The notes beneath the pieces are model-generated. The model made no database searches. It saw only the letters and a program-made list of their open reading frames with translations, and was not told the DNA's origin. Source: Tretioscincus oriximinensis (lineage: Eukaryota; Chordata; Lepidosauria; Squamata; Gymnophthalmidae). Taken from it: a DNA stretch of 64,000 bases. The stretch spans positions 454,915-518,914 of the forward strand of contig JAJVDF010000046.1 of NCBI GenBank assembly GCA_022410635.1, read 5' to 3'. Below, piece after piece: positions 23,160-35,324 of this stretch. Position 1 is the stretch's first letter; each line of letters starts with the position of its first letter. The translations under genes were made by a program, and so were the position numbers.

Positions 23160-23395
23160 AATTAGAAAAGCCCTATACCCGAAGGTCTCAGGGCAGCCAA
23201 CCAAAGGGTGGTGCACATAGCTTTGCTTTTTCCACAACAGACATCCTGTGAAATAGGTGGGGTTGAGAGAGTTCTAAAGAACTGTGACTGGCCCAAGGTC
23301 ACCCAGCTGGCTTTCATGGAGGAGTGGGGAATCGTACCGGGAGGCTACCAGATAAGAGCCCAACACTCTAGCAATGTCTCAGAAACCAGTCACCT
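23160..23395 (-). repeat. Sauria-type tRNA-derived SINE, antisense copy
   Basis: The minus strand reads a tRNA-like head with GTGTTGGGCTCTTATCTGG, a B-box remnant (CCGGTACGATTCC) and the AGCTGGGTGACCTTGGGCCA block, the body of the SINE copy at 38595. The 3' side contains CTGAGACCTTCGGGTATAGG, a LINE-like tail. Confidence 0.65.
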
Positions 23396-24850
23396 AATAT
23401 TTATGGACCATATTAATTAATTCTAATAAAAATACAGTATAATACTTTATAAATAACTACTAACCTATGTGTTTATTAGGCACTGAAATCCTTTCCTGCT
23501 CCACTGTTGACTGTTCAAAGAATTGTCCTTATTTTACTTCATCTGAAGTCAGGTAGATATGTAAGTGAAGAAAACACAATTGCATGCATACTGACATTTC
23601 TTTTACTAGTTTGAAGAAGTCTGTTTTGAATTGTTCATAGCATTCAGTAGAATGCACCATTAGAAAGACATTAGAAAGGAGAACCTGTGCATATAGTACC
23701 CAGTTATATGACATGCTTCAATCTTAACCACAGGAAATAAAGAAGAAGAGCAACAGGATTAATCTGTTACGGGACAGATTGAAGACAGAAAATGGTAGAA
23801 TCCTAAGACTGTTCAGATGCATGACCAGTGAATTACAACCTGTTATAATTGTAATTGAATTATGTATGAGGACATGATTATAAAACCTTGCCACAAACCT
23901 GGATGCCAACTCCATCTATACACCTATTCAGGGAATGCCACATCAGTCACAATATTAGAGGCACATTCACTTGCTCATTCTCTAATGTGCTATAAGCCAC
24001 ACACAGTTTCCATGCCAAAGGATAAACTGATATAAAACAGACATTAGGACTGTGTGGAAATACACACAAATCTGTTGCAGAGTATTACAGTTTTTTCCAG
24101 GACATTCCATCATGAATCTTAGAAAAGCAGTATTTGAACCAAAAAGCTACAAATAAAGACTGGAAAGAAAAACCACAGAACTGGAATATATACTGTAGTC
24201 CAAAAGAGAAATGGTTCCCTGGTTATAACACTGTTTTATAACACTAGTTAAAGCCCAAGATTTTTGAGGACTACCTTGGACTATTCATCTCATCTTTCTG
24301 GTTCATAGTCAGCATTACTCTGCCTAAGAACATTCTGACAAGTTTGCATCTCTATTTTCATATAAAGTCTTAATGAACATCATTATACTGTACTTGAAAC
24401 CTCATCATCACATAAACACTTTTGTACTTCTCTTGCAAATGCAGCACTGTTTCCATTTTTATTCACAAACGTCTGCAAGGACATTAGAGAGCATTTCCAT
24501 ACCAAGCATATGTTGTGACGGTGTATGATTTAAAAGTACAATGACTCATATGCATTAGGAAGACTTTTTCCACAGAGACNTAATAGAGCTACTATCTGAG
24601 AATCAGAGTGCCACCTGACTGAAACCAATGAGATTGCTGTGATTAGCAAGCTATTATGCTAAATGGATAATTTGCTTAAAGGGTGGATAATAGGTATGGG
24701 ACAATTAAAGTCAAGGCTAAAGGTAAAAAAGGAAAGACACTGGAACAACACCCCAAACAAGATGGCTCAGTAAATGGGTGCATAGGTACTGCTTCCAGGT
24801 CGGAGAGGCAGGCAAGATGCCTCTAAAGGCTATTTGCTGAAGCATAAGAC

Positions 24851-25176
24851 CAGGGNTCCTCAAGCTTTTTAAACAGGGGGCCAATTCACTGTCCCTCAGG
24901 CCATTGGAGACTATAGTTTTAAAATAATTATGAACCAATTCCTATGAACACTGCACATATCTTACCTGAATTCCAGTTCCACCCCTAGATGCCTAGCTGA
25001 AGAGGCTGGAGCCAGGAAGGGAGGAGGAAGAGGAGAAGGAGGGGAGGAAAGAAGGGAAGGAGAGAGGGAGCTCAGCAAAGAAAGGAGGGAGGGAAACGGC
25101 CAGTGATGTTGCGGGCCGGATAAATGTCCTTGGCGGGCCGCATGTGGCCCCCGGGTCTTAGTTTGAGGGACCCCTA
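24851..25176. mobile_element. hAT-type non-autonomous DNA transposon
   Basis: The left end CAGGG-TCCTCAAGCTTTTT and the inverted right end (TAGGGGTCCCTCAAAC) are terminal inverted repeats. The element is flanked by CATAAGAC and CGTAAGAC, an 8-bp target duplication with one mismatch, as expected for hAT. The interior has a purine-rich GGAGGAA tract and GGGCCGCATGTGGCCCCCGG near the right end. There is no transposase frame. A partial relative is at 60553. Confidence 0.75.
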
Positions 25177-25254
25177 CGTAAGACCATAAGAGGAGCCTCG
25201 CTGAAAAGGCCCATAGCCCGCCATTTCTCACAATTGTCCACCAACTGTATTAGG

Positions 25255-25500
25255 TCAATCTCAAGTCAAAGACAAAACCCTCACCTGTTCTTGACTCCCT
25301 GTAAATGGTATTCCAGGAATACTGTTTTCCATCCTAATAGCCATTGAGACATGTGCCTTCCATGAATTTATCTAATCCTACCTTGAAGTTATGATCAGAT
25401 AAATTCTGCTTCTGCTTGAGATGCCCAGAAGAATTTGGCAAGTTATTGTGTGAGCATGCTGGATCAGATGACTGGTGGCTTTAACCAGCATTCTTGTATA
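25255..25500 (-). mobile_element. CR1-like LINE 3' fragment
   Basis: It matches the antisense 3' region of the family (CACCTGTTCTTGACTCCCTG, AAATGGTATTCCAGGAATA, CTTCCATGAATTTATCTAAT). It lacks the terminal octamer and is strongly diverged. Confidence 0.6.
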
Positions 25501-28500
25501 GCCTAAAGAGCAAAAATGGTTAAAAAGGAAATGCATGTATGCCTCAAAGGAACTCTGCTTTTAGTGATTGTACAAATATTTCAACCCAAATCTATCTGCT
25601 CTGATCATCTAGAGAAATCTTACTTTCCGTCTAAGCACTAACAGAAGTTTGGTTGATGGTACAGGCTTTTTCAATTCTGATACTCATTTTGTACCAGCTT
25701 CTGTTGAATCCAACTGGTATGATAAGTTCCTGATTTGANTACTACATTGTGCTTTGCCATGATTTGGCCATGAAGATTTTTTATAAATTGAAAAACACAC
25801 AAGATTGCTGGCAGCCATCTCTGGCCCAATGTCAGGCTAAACTATTTCCAAGCATAATTCAAGGGATATAAATTCCTAAATGGTTTGGTTTCCAGCTGTC
25901 TAAAATAACTCATCGTCCCATATGGTTTTGTCTCGGTATCAAGAGCTGCATGGAAGGCCATATTGACATTGCTAGTTTTCTTACTGGTTGTTAATTGAAC
26001 AGGATGAATAANTGGCTTTTTAAAGACATAATCCAAGGCCACTGATCTTTCCAAATTGGTTGCACTCTTATCATTCTATCTAGGCACTCATAAGAACTAG
26101 AAAATATGCTGCAAACAATTAAAATAATAAAGAAGAAAGGTTGATATCAAAATTCTTTTTGTACACATGAGATTGTTAGGAGGAAGTTGCTCTTGGCCAT
26201 TCTACTCAAAACTACTATTGCAGTTGTCACATGAGATGAAAACAAGAGAATTCAAGGATGTTTGCATAAATATAACACGGAATTAGCTTTTTTTTCAGTT
26301 CCCAAATTAGGTTCTGACTCAGCAAAGTTATATTCTAAATCCTTTGGTGTGTCCAGACCCATGACTTTGTAGTAACATGATGTAACAATCGTCATGTTAT
26401 ACAAGGCAGNGGCTGTAGTGCTAGAACTTACTGGTGAGTGGTGTCTGCTGCTGGACCTCAGGGGATTTTGCCAGTTTGGAACCCAGATGTGTGGCGTGTG
26501 CTGGTTAAGATGCATGGCACAGTATATCCTGTACATTGGGGAAAGCACCACAGAAGCTGCCATTATAAAAAGGCAGTATAGATCAATGCTTTCCTAACAC
26601 TAAGATGGGCATCAAACCACATGGCAATCACACCATCCTGGCTTCAGGATAGTGTGAAAAAAAGTGCATGGATGAACCTTTAGTGATGTCTAGGTGGGAA
26701 ATGACATGCTGGGTAGTTCTTTCTTAGTAAATCATTTCCCTTTTAGTTCTCATTTATTTAGGCACTATTATTTTTTNAAAATGTTTTATTGCTCAAAATA
26801 AACAACCCATAAACAAGCAAAACAATCCAAATATCAAACATACCGTCACTGACTAAAGTTGAAAGTAGTAAGAGCAAACTGAAAAAAAGAGAAATCGTAA
26901 TTCTGCATATTTCACCAAAGGCAAGGAAAACCTCAAAGGGCTTGTAAATGGAATAAGGAAAAAAGAGGTGTAATTTTTAAAAAAGTAGTAATTAAAAAAT
27001 AAATCTACACAGAATGCCTAGGTATAGAAGCACAGAAGATTTCAATGGGAAGGAAAGAGATAGTGGTGTGGACTAGGGGGATCTTTGGTTTAGTCAGCTC
27101 AGCCATGGAGGGCAGTAATATGGTGGCAGTGCTTGGGCTGGTGGCTCATACTATGCTACTGGGGCTAATAAAATGTGGAATAAATGTTTTGAAAGACTAG
27201 GCTAGAGAATGAGGAACTGGCTTTGACGAGCCACTCCCTGTATCACACGGTTTCTCTCCTTTAGAATTTGAGCAGCTTCTTTTTAATAGCTTATGTCCTA
27301 ACACATTCCAGTCTGTGAGGAACATACACCTTTAATTAATGTCACAGGGCAGATAACTATGGGGGGAATGGGTGGTGTTTGGAAATGTGCTACCTTCCTA
27401 CACACAACATCAGCAAAGCTGGAGTACTGGTTGCAATTTTGGCAAAAGCAAAATTTGATCATCTATTTTCCATTCCTGTGGCTCTGAGTCATCCATTTAG
27501 ATGTTATTTTATAAATAAAAAGATTACCCAATATCTAACAGATCATGACATTTATTTTTCTGTATCTCTGAGTGAAAGGTACACTTTGCATAAAGTGCTG
27601 CAGACACACAAATGTTTCCACAGTGTGTCTGACCTTCGATATGAAGGTATACCCTTTGGATTGATTAGACTGTGAAGAAAAACCAACAAGCCAAGTATAT
27701 TAAACTGGTTTAGAAGGCTGGTTTACAAATACTATTAATAAATATTTGTCAAATGTCTATTCACAGCTTTCTGCTCTGGGCAGGCGACTCACATCTGTAC
27801 AATTAAGCATTAATTAATAAAACTCAAGTTTCAATATATTTAGAATCTTCTCAGGGTGAAAGATTTGATTTAATAAATGGGATTGCCTATCCTATCCTGC
27901 AAAAGATAGTAAAAGAATTCCTTTATTGGAATTCAGAGCTTTGGAACAGTTATGGTTTTGATTCACACTTGGCCTTATTCTGCTCCAGAAAGTGATTTCA
28001 GTGGCCTGGTATTCAGACTGACAAGATCCTGCCATGTCCTTTGCTAGCATAGAGTGGCAGGTGAATAGCAGGCCCCTTAGACCACTTTCTAGAACAGAAA
28101 ATGGCCAAATGCCAATTAAGCCATATGAAGAACCACCATTGTATGCAAACATTTCTACAAATTTTAGGCTCTCCTGACATTTGTGTACCATCTGAGGAAT
28201 ATCTAAATTCACCTTGACGTTATATTGAGATCGCTTGAACTCATAACTCCATAGAACTTTGGTTGCTTCGTTTTTATGATGGAGAGTATGAACATCTATC
28301 CCATAAAGCTCTGACTGGTTTCTGCTTTGTGGAAATCTTCAGACTCATTATTACTAGTTACCGATATCACAGATCTGTGGTCTAGTACTTACCAGACTTA
28401 CCAAATATCAGATTTGCATAATGTAAACTTCCCAATCCTGTGCTTTAAAACATGCTCCACAGGTAGAAGTAGAACTGTTGTGCTTCTTAACTCCTAATCT

Positions 28501-29590
28501 CCACCCCAGGCAATCTAGTAAGATACCATAGCTAATAGTTATCATGTATATAAGAGGCTAAAGAGGTAAACAAGTGTGTATTCCTGGTCTTGCCTTCCAG
28601 AGCCATCAAGACAACAATGCTGATTGCATTGAGAAACTAGCCTGAAATCAAGGCTGAATATCTATAGACAGTTTTATTCAAAAAGTGTTATTGTGTCAAA
28701 CACTTTCTCCGAAAAAAGGGTAATTGAAAGTTGGCAGTATTTCTTATAAACATACAAACAGAAGCAGGGATTTTACAGTAGCAAATGNATTGTCCAGGAT
28801 CTTTTGAATCAGGCCTTTTTTTCTTTCCTTGGCAATCCAGTAGTGTGTGGATACCTATAAAAAAAGATCAAAATGGAAATGTGTTTTGCATCAGAACCTG
28901 TTCGCCTTGCCATCAGGGCTAGTAGAAAATCTAATAACCACCATTTCCCATTTCTTCAGCAAGTAGCAAAATTGCTGCTCCAAAAAACTATTTCTGCATC
29001 TGTTTCCCTTTTCTCTTTTTTCAAAGAAATTATTGAAAAAAATGGTACCTGTATGCTTGTTTCTGACAAAGCTTTCCAAAGCTTCATCTGCACATGGCCT
29101 AAAAACCTTGGAATATCTCAGGGCTATGTTTGGATTGCCACATGTATCTGTGCCAATCCCAATATACTGTAGACCTGTGGCATTAGGGTAGTATCCTTCA
29201 TTACATTCTTCTTACTACAGCCCTCTTCCCTCCTCTCCTACTTATCCTGCAGGCAAGAAATGCTTTTAAAAAAATAAAAATAAATCAAACCCTCTATGTC
29301 AAGTACCCTGCTGCTAGGGAAGCTTTTAATTAAAAAGCTGTACTTCCCTAGCATTTTGTATGCCTTGAAAGCAAAGGGCTTTGATCCGTCTTTAAATTGG
29401 AAGAGAAGAACTAGGATAACAATCTGAACCAAAGGCCTTTTAGAGAACTATGATTGCTGTGTTCTCATCATTACGTGTGGAAGACAGCTCCATGTCACAG
29501 TAAGATAATGAAAGAAAATTAACCTGTGAATGCACCCTAAATTAATGGCAGAAAAGTCACTTTCTTTTGTATTTATACCTATGTAGCTGG
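25500..29590. other. Intergenic, no feature recognised
   Basis: Four kilobases of A+T-rich sequence with short open frames only. I see no splice-flanked conserved exon and no clear repeat. Unclassified old repeats may be present. Confidence 0.5.
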
Positions 29591-29593
29591 TAC

Positions 29594-30030
29594 ATAAGAA
29601 CATAAGAACATAAGAACATAAGAAGAGCCATACTGGATCAGGCCACAGCCCATCAAGTCCAGCATTCTGTGACACACAGAGGCCCACCAGATGCACCTGG
29701 GCAGTCCGAACAGAGGAAAGCAAAATATGCTGCTCCTGTTCGTGACTCCCTGCAAATGGTATTTCAAGAGTCCTGCCTGTTGCTCCATCCCGGAGGCTAC
29801 ATCCAGACAACTATCTTAGTATCCATTTATACCCTTAGTGTCCATAAACCTGTCTAGTCCTGTCTTGAAACTATCCAAGCTGTTAGCTACCACTACCTCT
29901 TCAGGAAGTAAATTCCACAGGCCGATGACCCTCTGGGTGAAAAAATACTTTCCTTTGTCTGTTCTCACTTTTCTACCCAACAGTTTTAAGGAGTTTCTGG
30001 TAGCTTTTAACTGTGTAAGGAAATGAACCT
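29594..30030 (-). mobile_element. CR1-like LINE 3' end with expanded terminal repeat
   Basis: It opens with four tandem CATAAGAA-type units (ACATAAGAAC repeated, 29594-29625), the antisense form of the 3' terminal repeat, then AGAGCCATACTGGATCAGGC and the standard 3' UTR as far as the CCGATGACCCTCTGGGTGAA block. It is well preserved, hence relatively young. Confidence 0.85.
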
Positions 30031-31055
30031 ATAGTAGATGTTGTGAAAACCTGAAGTATCATTAAGGCTGGACACTTGGAAGAACAACTCTGAGGACATT
30101 CACAGCCCTCAGGCCCTTATGCTGTTGTCATGAAGAGGGACAGCAGCCTCTTAAGCGATTTACCAACTTTCTGAGAGACTTATTGCAGGGTGCACAGAAA
30201 ACGGCGGAGTTCCATGGTCATTTTCTGTGCATCTTGAAATAGAGCCATGCTTCAAAGATGGGGAGCTAAAATTCCCTGACTTTGATATTTGGAAATATGA
30301 AAGGTATTGGCAGGAGCCAGAGCTCTGGCCCAGTAGTGTCATTATCCCTTACAATAGGATGGTAATCTAACCAAGAAAACTTGGTCATTTCTCTAATAAC
30401 TTTAATTATGGGAGCCCACTGAACTTGGAAGAGGATCATAAGGTTAGAATGAATAATGTTANTATCTTAATCTTATGCTTTGTTTGCAATCTTCTGTTGC
30501 TGTTGGCAGTTAAGAGTCCTGCAAACTAAGTCCTGTTTTGCAATCTTCTTATCATTCACATGTGACTTGTGTGCCTTGTTGTGCAATATATGATTCCAAG
30601 TTGCAAAGTTAAGGTACAAAGTTTGCCAGTTCCATATCCTCTCTCCTGTTAGAATGAAGTTAGCTTTAAAGTAAAAGTTAAAACTGGAGGCACACAGAAC
30701 AGAGACCAAGGCTGCCTTCTGACTGGGAAGTAAGAAGTGGTTTGGAAAAGTTTGGATCTAAAGGCACTTAGCTTTTCACCTCCTTCCCAGCCCCATTAAC
30801 AGGGCAGGGAAGGAGTGGAAGCAGCACTGGTTTACTGCTAGCTTTCCTCCTATGCTAACCTGTTCTTAATTACTGATTTGACTACAGGTTGATCAATTAG
30901 GAGGGTAGCCTGAAGCTTCTTCTGCTACTGTTCCATAGACCCATTGCATTCATTAACAGCTATTACTGAGCCCTGAGCAAATTTAAGNTCAGTCTTCAAG
31001 ATTGAAGATTAAAAGTAATTATTTTTTACTTTTAGTAAACTATTTTTTACTAATA
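30030..31055. other. Intergenic, no feature recognised
   Basis: Nothing identified on either strand beyond short open frames. Confidence 0.5.
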
Positions 31056-31059
31056 GGAA

Positions 31060-31300
31060 TAAAGCCGCCTTCTGCACTGTACCTTATTCTTTATTTCTGT
31101 AATAAAAATATTTTTTTTNNAAAAATACCTTATTCTGGACTATATCCTGGAATAGAGGCTTCTTAACTACATTTAATACACACAGATTACAACAGACTCT
31201 TGGTGTGACTTGTTATAGAATGCACTGGCATGCAGACAGCAGACTCTTATTCTGGAATATAGTCCAGAGTAAGACTCAGTGCAGAAGTTCTGCGGAGTTC
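31060..31300. repeat. Inverted-repeat MITE (ACTATATTCCAG arms)
   Basis: TCTGCACTGTACCTTATTCT at the left is mirrored by AGTAAGACTCAGTGCAGAAG at the right. Internal CCTTATTCTGGACTATATCC is mirrored by GGAATATAGTCCAGAGTAAG. It shares the CCTTATTCTGG motif with the element at 33150. Confidence 0.6.
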
Positions 31301-31329
31301 CTTCTTCATGAGTATCTTAAACACTCTCT

Positions 31330-31700
31330 GTTCTGGCCCTTATCCTAAAATTTCAGGCAGGAAACTTGGGCTAGGGCCTTTTCTGTGGCAGCCCCCAGAT
31401 TATGAACTAATCTCCCCCTCAAGGTGCATCAATCACCATCTCTGTGCGCATTCAGAAAATGCTTGAAGATGTTTTGGCCTGACCTTTGGTGAAGAAAACT
31501 GCTGCCCCGTCCAATAGTGGCCTTCTTCCCTTATATTTCTTCCCCCCTGCACCTCTTGTTTTACAGGTCCCCTTCCCTCCTATCCTTTTTCTTCCATCCT
31601 GCTTTACAAACAAAAGTTTGGTCCAAGTTAGCTTGTACATTTGGGTGCTATTTTAACTGGTNAGCAGTTATCCTTATCACAGTAAAGGTACTGTAACTGT
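31330..31700 (+). mobile_element. L2-like LINE 3' end fragment
   Basis: Translation of GGGCTAGGGCCTTTTCTGTG and onward gives RAFSVAAP and LWN-like residues, the C-terminal block seen in the L2 copy at 6580 (RAFSCVAPIWWN). A 3' UTR fragment follows. It is old and stop-ridden. Confidence 0.6.
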
Positions 31701-32336
31701 TTCCTCAAGGCAACTGGTCACTAGTAATNGCTGGTGACTTTATTTAAAGTGCCTTTGCTGATTAATGGAGACACAGCCTTTGTCTAATTTTGAAAGTTTG
31801 GTAATGTTGGTTCTGGTTTAGCATTTGGGTGGGAGAATATTATAGGCTATATTTACTGGCAAGTCAAACAAAACTCTTAAGACAGCAACAATAGCAAACA
31901 AGGTCTTGNTTGCCAAAACACAAACCAAAACTGGATGGACCGGTCCAGACAGTGTTCCAAGCCTAGAGATCAACCTTGGAGACACAACAATATAACATAT
32001 CCTTGTGGTCAGCAAGGAAAAAAAAAGGATTAAACTTTAGGGGGGAAATAGATTAAGAGCATTCTTTANGACTGAAAATGAGCTGAAGAAGGTTTTAAAG
32101 TAAAGATGTGATCAGGGGCTTAACAAGAAAAAAGTGTTGNTGCATGACTAATATGTGTTACCCATTTTCCTTTTTGTTTGTTTTGCAGGTGCTATTAGNC
32201 CTCACTGCTAATAATAAAATCACGCATATGCTTTTAAACTGTTTTCAGTCCTGAAGAACTGGACTGAAAACCAGAAAAATGTTCCCCCCANCCCAGGCTT
32301 TCTGATTTCCAATTCACGCCTTGTGGCCCAAAGACG

Positions 32337-32868
32337 GTTTAAGTCCGGCTGCAACGTCTGGGCCTCTTCAGCCTTGAAAGGCGACGTCTGAGAGGTGATC
32401 TGATTGAAGCGTACAAAATCATGCATGGGTTAGACAGGGTGAATAGAGAAAAAATGTTTTCTCTCTCCCACAACACTAGGACCAGGGGGCACTCCTTAAA
32501 ACTGATGGGTAGAAAAGTGAGAACAAAGGAAAGTATTTTTTCACCCAGAGGGTCATCAGCCCATGGAATTTACTTCCTGAAGTAGTAGCTACCAGCTTGG
32601 ATAGTTTCAAGACAGGACTAGACAGGTTTATGGACACCAAGGGTATAAATGGATACTAGGATGGATGTCTGGATGTTGCCTCTGGAATGGAGCAACAGGC
32701 AGGACTCCTGAGATACCATTTGCAGGGAGTCATGAACAGGAGCATATTTTGCTTTCCTCTGTTCGGACTGNCCAGGTGCATCTGGTGGGCCTCTGTGTGA
32801 CACAGAATGCTGGACTTGATGGGCTGTGGCCTGATCCAGTATGGCTCTTCTTANGTTCTTATGTTTTA
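32337..32868 (+). mobile_element. CR1-like LINE, 3' end
   Basis: Sense orientation. The ORF2 tail reads LQRLGLF-like then GDLIEAYKIMHGLDRVN, followed by the 3' UTR (GGATACTAGGATGG, GGACTTGATGGGCTGTGGCC) and the terminal TTCTTATGTT repeat. The stop-free tail and clear end suggest a young copy. Confidence 0.85.
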
Positions 32869-33149
32869 ACTGCATGTGCGTGACTGCAGCCTACATATAT
32901 TTTGGTATTATCAGAAACACTTGGCTGAAAGACTAACACAAGCAGCAAAAATGAGCGCTTTTCCCCTAAACTTATCTGGGCTTTCAGGATTTCCATCACC
33001 TACCATCTGAGTTCATTCTGATAGCAGATCTATGCAAGTTAGAGCCAGCAGGCAGCCCTGGATCTGTGGCTGACAAGCATGTGTCCCTTTCGCTATGGTC
33101 GTGGCCATGCTTACATTTTAATCCATTTTCAGCCTACTTTCCCGGCCAC

Positions 33150-33330
33150 GGCCTCATCCACACGGAGCCTTATTCTGGGTCACATCTTGGGACAGAGCTT
33201 GGCCAGCCACATGCCAGTATAGGCTATGGCAGGCCCCATTCGGGGCCTGCCATAGCCTACACTAGCATGTGATTGGCAGGTCCCTATTCCAAGGGACAGC
33301 CCAGAATAAGGCTCCATGTGGATGAAGCCC
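33150..33330. repeat. Long perfect-type palindrome MITE (reference copy of CCTTATTCTGG family)
   Basis: The left arm GGCTTCATCCACACGGAGCC-like (33151-33240) is mirrored by 33241-33329 over about 90 nt, with the centre at GGCCCCATTCGGGGCC. Shared motifs are GAGCCTTATTCTGGG, CAGCCACATGCCAGTATAGG and CTATGGCAGGCCCC. Diverged copies are near 7310, 35325, 40165 and 43345. It ends about 90 bp before the second CpG island begins. Confidence 0.8.
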
Positions 33331-34340
33331 ACATCTTTGCTGACGTGTCCTTACCCCGAAAGTGGCTTGAAGCCGGATTAAAACTCGCTTCCCAGATATC
33401 GCAGAAGCCTTAATCTTACACTGCCTTCGCCCCAGTCGGTAAGACTCGGTTCCGCCCTGCCTGCCGCGGCCCCACCTTTTCCCGTAGGGGACGCCTCGCC
33501 CGCCTCCCCAGCGCCGCGGCCGCCCCTCAAGCCGTCCTCCTTCCCAGCCCTTCGCACAGGCGGAGTCGCCGCCGGGACGCAAGATGGCCGCGTAGAATGA
33601 CAAGGCCGTCACGTGGGGGAAGCCGTCGCTCGCCTCCTGCTGCCTGCCGTCCCCTCAGCCTGCTGCTGCTTATTCGCTTTGGCGGCTGCTTCGTCCGTTG
33701 CCGTAAGGAAGCCCCCGAGCGGGCCGCCGCCACCCCGCCCGCCCGCCCGCCGCCTTTGCCCGCCGCCTGGGCGCTTCTTCTTGCAAGCGGACGGCGAGGC
33801 AGGCAGGACAGGTAGGCAGCGGCAGCGGCGGGCGGAGGCTGGAGCGAACCTGGCGCCCGGCTCCTCCTGCCGCCCAGTCCGTCCACCGCACACGCCGGGC
33901 TCTTGCAGGCGGGCAGTCGGCGAGGCAAACGGCCCAGGGAGGAGAAGGTGAGGCGCGTCCAGCAGCGTCCCTTGGCGGGACTGGAAGGGAAAAGAGAGGC
34001 GGGCGGGCGGGAGGGGAGGCAGGCAGCGCCTTCTGCCTTTCGCCGTCCCCTTCCTCCTCCTCCTCCTCCTCGTGTGCCTGAGGCGCCGGGGCAAGGCGCG
34101 CACGGGCGGGCGTCGTGCACAGGGCCGGTTGGCGAAGGGCGGCAAGACGGAGGCGCCCCAGCAGCAGCTGGAAGGAAAGAGGCGGCCGGGGCGGCGGGGC
34201 GGGGAGCTGGAGCCACCACAGGCCTTTCGCCGGCGCGGGTACGAGAGCGGAGGGACGGGGCTGTCGGGGGGACACTTGAGGAATTGGCCACCGGCTGCTG
34301 CTACTTGCTGCGGTGGGGGCTGCAAGAGGGGGGCGCCCGC

Positions 34341-34360
34341 TGCTGCTGCTGCTGCTGCTT
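34341..34360 (+). repeat. (CTG)n run in CpG island
   Basis: About seven CTG units in a row. A length-variable trinucleotide in the presumed first intron or leader of the unidentified gene. Confidence 0.85.
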
Positions 34361-34493
34361 AGTTTCCTTCCCCATCTTTCCCCCCAGCTGCCTGACACCA
34401 GCAGCGAGCGTTTGAGCAACTGGGTTGCCTGTGAGGAAAGGGAAGGCGGCGGCGGCTATTGCCAGGACGACAAACTTGGCTGCGCTGCGGAGC

Positions 34494-34513
34494 GGGGGGG
34501 GGGGGGGGGGGGG
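34494..34513 (+). repeat. Poly-G run of 20
   Basis: Twenty consecutive G bases followed by (GA)n. It could form a quadruplex, and it is also a site where sequencing errors in length are likely. Confidence 0.95.
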
Positions 34514-34904
34514 AGAGAGATGAGAACCGGGGCCTGGCCGAGGGGGAGGCCAGGAGGGTCGCCGAGGTGTGTCTGTGGCCTTACGCGGCGTAGTGGGGAT
34601 GATACGGTGATGAGGGTGGTTGGCTCGGTGGGGCGTTGCTAAGGCGTTGGGAAGGGGAGGTTGAAGGGGCTGCCCAGGAGAGGCTTCCCATAGGGCCTGG
34701 CAAAGAGCTACCTGGACAAGTGAACTTTCAGGCGTGGAAGTTCAAACAAGCCTCCTGGTGGCTAGTTAATGTGGGGGTTGCTTTACTCATAAGCATCTCG
34801 TTTGTAGGTTTCTAGAGGCCTGGGCCTGGCCACAGGCAGATGCGGCCACATCTGTGGTCCGATCCTGTCCATCGCTTCTACTGTTGTAGAAAGCGCTGCT
34901 CCAG

Positions 34905-35250
34905 ACTTTGTTTGTTTGTTTAAAATTATATCCCGTCCTTCACCATTGGTCCCAGGGTGGGTAACAAAAGGTAAAAAAAAAAATTAAAGAAGATAAATAC
35001 ATATTAATAAAATGCTTTAAAAGATCCATTCCCTCCATCCCTCCAAACCCTTCACCTTCCTTGGAAGGACAGAATGCAGAGGCAGCTATAGTATTCAAGA
35101 GTAAAAAAAAACCTGGGTGAAGAGGTATGTTTTTACCAGATTTGGAAAACGATACAATGCAGGTACCTGGTGAGCCTCTGGAGGAAGGCTGTTCCAGAAT
35201 GTCTGGGGCATCATAGAGGAGGCCCCTATCTTTTGCATCTCTGCAAGGTG
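34905..35250. repeat. LINE 3'-end-like fragment, orientation unresolved
   Basis: TTATATCCCGTCCTTCACCA with CCCAGGGTGGGTAACA, and later GGAGGAAGGCTGTTCCAGAA, resemble 3' ends of squamate LINEs also seen near 57350 and 59500. Strongly diverged. Confidence 0.35.
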
Positions 35251-35324
35251 AGGAACTATTCAGAAGCCCTTCTTAGGGCTTCTGTGACAAAACATGCCTC
35301 ACATCTAAGCTTTAATCCAGCTCT

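Larger units (their letters stand above)
33420..34650 (+). promoter_or_regulatory. CpG-island promoter of an unidentified gene
   Basis: This 1.2-kb block has CpG density like the MINPP1 island. Plus-strand signals are a YY1-type AAGATGGCCG (33581), a CACGTG E-box (33611), and possible first-exon donors ACAG/GTAGGC (33812) and GAGAAG/GTGAGG (33948). No start codon opens a frame with recognisable protein similarity, so the first exon is probably non-coding. The gene would run right, away from MINPP1. Orientation is inferred from the YY1 motif and donors. I cannot name it. Confidence 0.6.

Noticed and set aside
29594..29625. CRISPR-like short direct repeats
   Set aside because: The repeats are contiguous without spacers and are the terminal octamers of a CR1 LINE.
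33527..34419. Several open frames of 170-254 codons on both strands in the second CpG island
   Set aside because: They overlap one another, are Pro/Arg/Ala/Ser low-complexity, and none has a domain or conserved start. High GC content explains them.
33420..34650. Assignment of the second CpG island to a MINPP1 neighbour such as PAPSS2, GLUD1, SHLD2, ATAD1 or PTEN
   Set aside because: No exon encoding any part of those proteins is visible downstream, and orientation relative to MINPP1 does not clearly fit. Naming it would be guesswork.
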